From positions 1,240,001-1,304,000 of the forward strand of contig NC_016453.1 of NCBI RefSeq assembly GCF_000235365.1: a stretch of 64,000 bases of DNA, given 5' to 3'. Within the stretch, counting starts at the first letter, position 1. Each line of letters begins with the position of its first letter. Under the pieces are notes generated by a model. It was not told the DNA's origin and made no database searches. It saw nothing but the letters and a program-made list of their open reading frames with translations. Made by a program: the position numbers and the translations under genes. This document shows positions 60,442 to 64,000 of the stretch, piece by piece. The DNA comes from Eremothecium cymbalariae DBVPG#7215 (Eukaryota > Ascomycota > Saccharomycetes > Saccharomycetales > Saccharomycetaceae).

Positions 60442-63400
60442 CTAAGGGTCAAAAGAACTTGGGGGGACGCTCGTGTTCGGAGTCAGCGATTTGCTGGTAT
60501 TGGAAGCATTGGCGGCACTTGGCGGGACGTTTGCAATTGTGGTACCGTTGGTAGCGTTGCCAGCGTTAGTAGCGTTTGCAGCATTTGCACTGGCGTTGGC
60601 ATTGGCAGCTACACCGCCGTTATACATAGGACACGATTTATTCGTTCTAATATGCCCAATCGCACCGCAGGTTGCACAACGTCTTGTCGTATTTTTAACT
60701 TTTACTAATTTACCGTCCTTGCTCTTTTCCTTAGCAGCTTTCCGTGCTTGCCTTCTTTCTTTTGACTTCTCTAACTTTGCTAATTGTTCTTCCAATAATT
60801 TCTTTTGTTTTAGTTGTCTTTCTTCATCATTTTCTCCAGTTACTAGATCTATGTTATCGTTCATCAACTCTTCCAAGCCTAAGTTGCGTTCTGCCTCTTC
60901 TCTTTTCTTTTCGTATGTCCTCAGATAAGCATGGATAACTCGAGGATCTCTAACAATTGTAGTTTGTCTTTGAATAATACCATTCTCATCTCGAGTTTTG
61001 CGTACTATTCTCAAAACCTTTTCATCATCGCGATGGACTTTGACTCGTTTGTTGGTTTTGTTCACTACATCTGGGTCATCCATTTCTTCAAATGGATTTT
61101 GAATGCTTAGTGATTTTGCTTGTTTGTACCACGTTTTGCTAATTTCCTCTTCATATGCCTTCTGCTGCTGAGCAACATTGTAACTATGACCACCAGTAGC
61201 CTGAGGCTGTTCACTCTCATCAGATTTGGTAAAACCTCCCTTCATTGACGTCTTTAAAAACGAAAACCCTTCACCATTGCCCGTGGGATCACCAGCGCCA
61301 TGAATCTGAATCATAGCACGCATTTGAGTAGCATTTAAGAAATTTTTGGTTGCATTCCATGGGGTCAAGCTTTCCTCCAAATTTCGCAACTTTAAATTAA
61401 AGTTAAACAGGTCTGTATCTTCCTGGAACTGTTGGCCTGCATACATAGATTCAATTAATGAAACATCCTCCGGTGAAATCATCTTTTTAACATTTTCATT
61501 GTCTAATAATACTTCACCTTCCTTCAATTTCCAAAATCCATGATCATCCCCATCACGTTGATATTTCATAAATTCCTTCAACCGTTGTCTATTTTGCATA
61601 TCATTTTGGTCGGGGAAATGTCTTGCAACCTGTTTTACAAGTAGTCTATGTTCAGGTGATTTGTTCAAGATTCTATAAACAACCATACGGAGCCTGTTTT
61701 TACCCATAGAGGTTACTTTTCTAGAATTTGGACCCGGAATTTCAACAACAGGAAATGTCTGACCAACAGTAAATAGATTGTTAATATGCCTTAAGTAAAA
61801 TCTAGTTCCAGATCCATTACCAGCACTTTTGATGAGCAAAAAATCAGTTCTCGATACCTCATGTTTGAAGACAGGAGCCCTTAGCATGTTATTATACAAT
61901 GTTGGAACTATTGTTCCAGGTTCAACAAAACCAAAATTCCAAAACGGCGATTTATCCTGTACGCCCAACACATGGGTTTCACCAACCGGAAGTTTCGGCC
62001 TAGACGTATCAGTTTCACTTCTCTTTCTGTAATAATTGATTAACTTGCTCGCCATACCAAATTTGGATAATGCTACTGGTCGCTGTTCACAGTATTCTAT
62101 CAGGAACACAGGAACACTATCACCAACTGTTAAATCAGAGCTTTGGGAAAATATTTCTCTAACATCTTTGCCCTTATCACGCTTTCGTTTCCTCAATTTG
62201 ATCTTACTAAACACAATATTTGTACCTGGCCGTATAGTTTTCCCAAAGTGGTACCTGTGGAAATGCCTTAACTGGTCTTTAGGTAGAATAACTTTATAGA
62301 AGGGAGATTGAAGCCTCTTTGCGGGCAGCGAATGTTCTATGCTTAGATTCGATATGGTTGAACGAATCTTGGTTTGATAATTTTCCTTCAAAATCTTGTA
62401 TTTGTCGTCATTGGAAACATTAAACTTGGATAATAAATGCTTTTCATTAAACAATATAACCTGCTTCTTTCCACTGCTTTTTATCTCTGGATTTTTCAGA
62501 AAGAGTAGGCGCTCATCATTCATATCTAAAGAAAAGTCAATATTGTTCAACTTACCTTCAACAAAATCAGATTCATCCCACTCCCAATCACGAGGATCCT
62601 CAACTAATTTGTTGTCAAATAGAGGGGTATCAGCAGACAGTTCTTTAGATTCTTCGGATTCAGATTCTACCTCACCAATAATTTTTTTATAATCCCATTC
62701 ATCTGCTACGACTAATAAATCTTCTGGAATCACATCATCAGTGCTGGCTTTGCTGGTCTCCTCCTCATGCATTGGATATATTTCATCCGCTGTAACATTT
62801 ACAATACCCTTATTGTTCTTCTTCCTTTGAGTTATGGCTGCTGTTTGCCAAGACCTTCCCTTTGCTTTAAGGATTTTTCGTGTATCTTGTTGAACCTCAA
62901 ACTTAATCTTCATTGGTATTAAAGGTTTTATAACTCTGTTCACCAAATACAAATTTCGCTGCCACTGGTACTCGGTTACTGGCTTAGGAGCAATCTTAGT
63001 CATCTTTAAAATTTCTCCTTTTCGCAATTGAGGAAAGTATGACTTCACTAACATCTGCTCCTCCTTAGCCAGTCTCTCCCTCTCCCGTTGCTTCCGTTGC
63101 TCAAGTTCACGTTGCTGTTCATCAGTAAATTCATTAAACTCACCATGCTCGTTAACAAACCCAGTACTAGTATCATCTTGCACACCCATAAACAATGCGT
63201 TGTTTCCCTGATAATCAGTAACTCCAGCGTCCTCCAGCATTGTCAGATAATCGTCTTCATCTCTGTGCCCTAGCATTTGTTGCCTATTATTGGGCGCATC
63301 TTCTTCAGTTAGTTCCTCATCTGCTAATTCATCCTCGTCTTCAAAATCAATAGCATCTGGTAGATGTTCAGTTTCACCATCTTGACCTTGTGAACCAATA

Positions 63401-63525
63401 TAGTTGGTTATCTCTAGAGTTCCAAATTCACCATTGAAAATTGCATCGTATGCCTCATCTTCTTTAGATAGATCTTTCAGTGAGTCACTTTCAGACTTAC
63501 TTTTACCATTCAGAGCACTTCGCAT
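60442..63525 (-). CDS. TAF1: TFIID subunit Taf1
   Basis: A 1027-residue protein (yeast 1066), the largest TFIID subunit. The acidic N-terminus (residues about 1-90) corresponds to the TAND region that binds TBP. The large central DUF3591/Taf7-binding domain includes FRRYHFGKT-like RHFHRYHFGKTIRPGTNI, EYCEQRPVALSKFGMASKLINYY and the winged-helix part near LRMVVYRILNKSPEHRL. A CCHC zinc knuckle (CATCGAIGHIRTNKSC) is near residues 945-962. As in other yeasts, no C-terminal bromodomains are present. The tail is an Ala/Asn-rich low-complexity run. Confidence 0.97.
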   Translation of the reverse strand: MRSALNGKSKSESDSLKDLSKEDEAYDAIFNGEFGTLEITNYIGSQGQDGETEHLPDAIDFEDEDELADEELTEEDAPNNRQQMLGHRDEDDYLTMLEDAGVTDYQGNNALFMGVQDDTSTGFVNEHGEFNEFTDEQQRELEQRKQRERERLAKEEQMLVKSYFPQLRKGEILKMTKIAPKPVTEYQWQRNLYLVNRVIKPLIPMKIKFEVQQDTRKILKAKGRSWQTAAITQRKKNNKGIVNVTADEIYPMHEEETSKASTDDVIPEDLLVVADEWDYKKIIGEVESESEESKELSADTPLFDNKLVEDPRDWEWDESDFVEGKLNNIDFSLDMNDERLLFLKNPEIKSSGKKQVILFNEKHLLSKFNVSNDDKYKILKENYQTKIRSTISNLSIEHSLPAKRLQSPFYKVILPKDQLRHFHRYHFGKTIRPGTNIVFSKIKLRKRKRDKGKDVREIFSQSSDLTVGDSVPVFLIEYCEQRPVALSKFGMASKLINYYRKRSETDTSRPKLPVGETHVLGVQDKSPFWNFGFVEPGTIVPTLYNNMLRAPVFKHEVSRTDFLLIKSAGNGSGTRFYLRHINNLFTVGQTFPVVEIPGPNSRKVTSMGKNRLRMVVYRILNKSPEHRLLVKQVARHFPDQNDMQNRQRLKEFMKYQRDGDDHGFWKLKEGEVLLDNENVKKMISPEDVSLIESMYAGQQFQEDTDLFNFNLKLRNLEESLTPWNATKNFLNATQMRAMIQIHGAGDPTGNGEGFSFLKTSMKGGFTKSDESEQPQATGGHSYNVAQQQKAYEEEISKTWYKQAKSLSIQNPFEEMDDPDVVNKTNKRVKVHRDDEKVLRIVRKTRDENGIIQRQTTIVRDPRVIHAYLRTYEKKREEAERNLGLEELMNDNIDLVTGENDEERQLKQKKLLEEQLAKLEKSKERRQARKAAKEKSKDGKLVKVKNTTRRCATCGAIGHIRTNKSCPMYNGGVAANANASANAANATNAGNATNGTTIANVPPSAANASNTSKSLTPNTSVPPSSFDP

Positions 63526-63724
63526 ACTGCAGATCTCTTATATATCTTCTATATATGGTGTGTTTATCTTTTAATTGGTGTACTCTATTGTAGGTTGCTG
63601 CAGCAGAGTTTAGGTTTGAAAATCAACAAAACTAGATTTTGGTCGAAAACTCGACATACATGATGAACTATCGTGACATAACCAAACAGCTTAACAGACA
63701 AAGGTAATCAATCAATAGTAGAGA

Positions 63725-64000
63725 ATGGGGATCATTGATAGGGTTGGCAGGCTTTCAGGGTATCCTGGAGAAATCAAGCATTGGAGATATGACTGGTATA
63801 CTCCCCTGAAGAACGCTGATGATGACAACAACCCTGAAAGCTACGGTTTTCAATACAAATGTTGGTTGCTAGACTCGTATGACGAATATAATGAGCATAT
63901 AGTTGAAGATGATCATGACGATATTTTCGATATAGATGTCTTTAATCGTATGAAGAAGACCACAGAAGTTAGTAATTCGACGCAGGGTAACAACAATACA
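63725..64000 (+). CDS. RTT102: Chromatin-remodelling subunit Rtt102, 5' part, truncated by window edge
   Basis: ATG at 63725 opens a frame that runs to the end of the window (92 codons, no stop). The segment IKHWRYDWYTPLK and, later, YGFQYKCWLLDSYDEY followed by an acidic DIFDIDVFNRMKK match Rtt102, a small subunit of the RSC and SWI/SNF remodellers that binds the actin-related proteins Arp7-Arp9. Divergent from TAF1 with a 199-bp shared promoter, as YGR274C-YGR275W in S. cerevisiae. Confidence 0.88.
   Translation, partial: MGIIDRVGRLSGYPGEIKHWRYDWYTPLKNADDDNNPESYGFQYKCWLLDSYDEYNEHIVEDDHDDIFDIDVFNRMKKTTEVSNSTQGNNNT

Noticed and set aside
60473..60938. ORFs opposite the TAF1 C-terminus
   Set aside because: They mirror the Ala/Asn-rich and Lys-rich low-complexity codons of TAF1.

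Overview
This window is nuclear DNA from a budding yeast of the family Saccharomycetaceae. Almost every gene has a clear Saccharomyces cerevisiae counterpart, and intergenic DNA is AT-rich. The gene order interleaves two S. cerevisiae regions: YDL091-YDL105 (here in reversed orientation) and YMR155-YMR166 (here in direct orientation), with almost no gene present twice. That pattern is expected of a lineage that did not undergo the whole-genome duplication, such as Eremothecium, Kluyveromyces, Lachancea, Zygosaccharomyces or Torulaspora. Base composition and the short introns fit Eremothecium or Kluyveromyces, but the genus is inferred. S. cerevisiae names, lengths and positions are recalled, not looked up.

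Layout. Block 1 (1-45529) runs UBX3 (3' part only), SRP14, a YMR155W-like transporter, PMT1, RPN6, SNU23, AIM36, MRPS8, BUG1, GET3, ATG16, a YMR160W-like gene, DUN1, POL3, HLJ1, DNF3, QRI1/UAP1, INP2, MSS11, PAH1, MME1, QRI7 and NSE4. Block 2 (45780-55905) interleaves YKL021-YKL025 (MAK11, CDC16, a broken YKL023W-position ORF, URA6, PAN3) with YIR034-YIR036 (LYS1 and an IRC24/YIR035C-type dehydrogenase). Block 3 (57594 to the end) pairs YMR297-YMR298 (PRC1, LIP1) with YGR274-YGR275 (TAF1 and the 5' part of RTT102). A tRNA-Gly(GCC) gene with an LTR-like remnant lies at the block 2/3 junction.

The genes are mostly housekeeping functions that do not form one pathway: ER protein delivery, mannosylation and quality control (SRP14, PMT1, GET3, HLJ1, UBX3), proteasome (RPN6), replication and checkpoint (POL3, DUN1), lipids (PAH1, LIP1, DNF3), autophagy and vacuole (ATG16, PRC1), mitochondria (AIM36, MRPS8, MME1, QRI7), cell cycle and chromosomes (CDC16, NSE4), transcription (TAF1, MSS11), and lysine and nucleotide metabolism (LYS1, URA6).

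The most useful non-routine observations are: an intron at the very 5' end of DUN1 that leaves its first exon only seven codons long; an 80-nt intron in the IRC24-type gene; a YKL023W-position gene apparently broken at A-runs; a URA6 protein with a mitochondrial-like presequence and a membrane segment; a LYS1 protein whose SRL peroxisomal tripeptide is buried by a six-residue extension; and a degenerate tRNA with an LTR-like start 65 bp upstream, matching the arrangement at the intact tRNA-Gly gene. I saw no CRISPR array, virus, toxin gene or intact transposon, and no clearly novel biological system.
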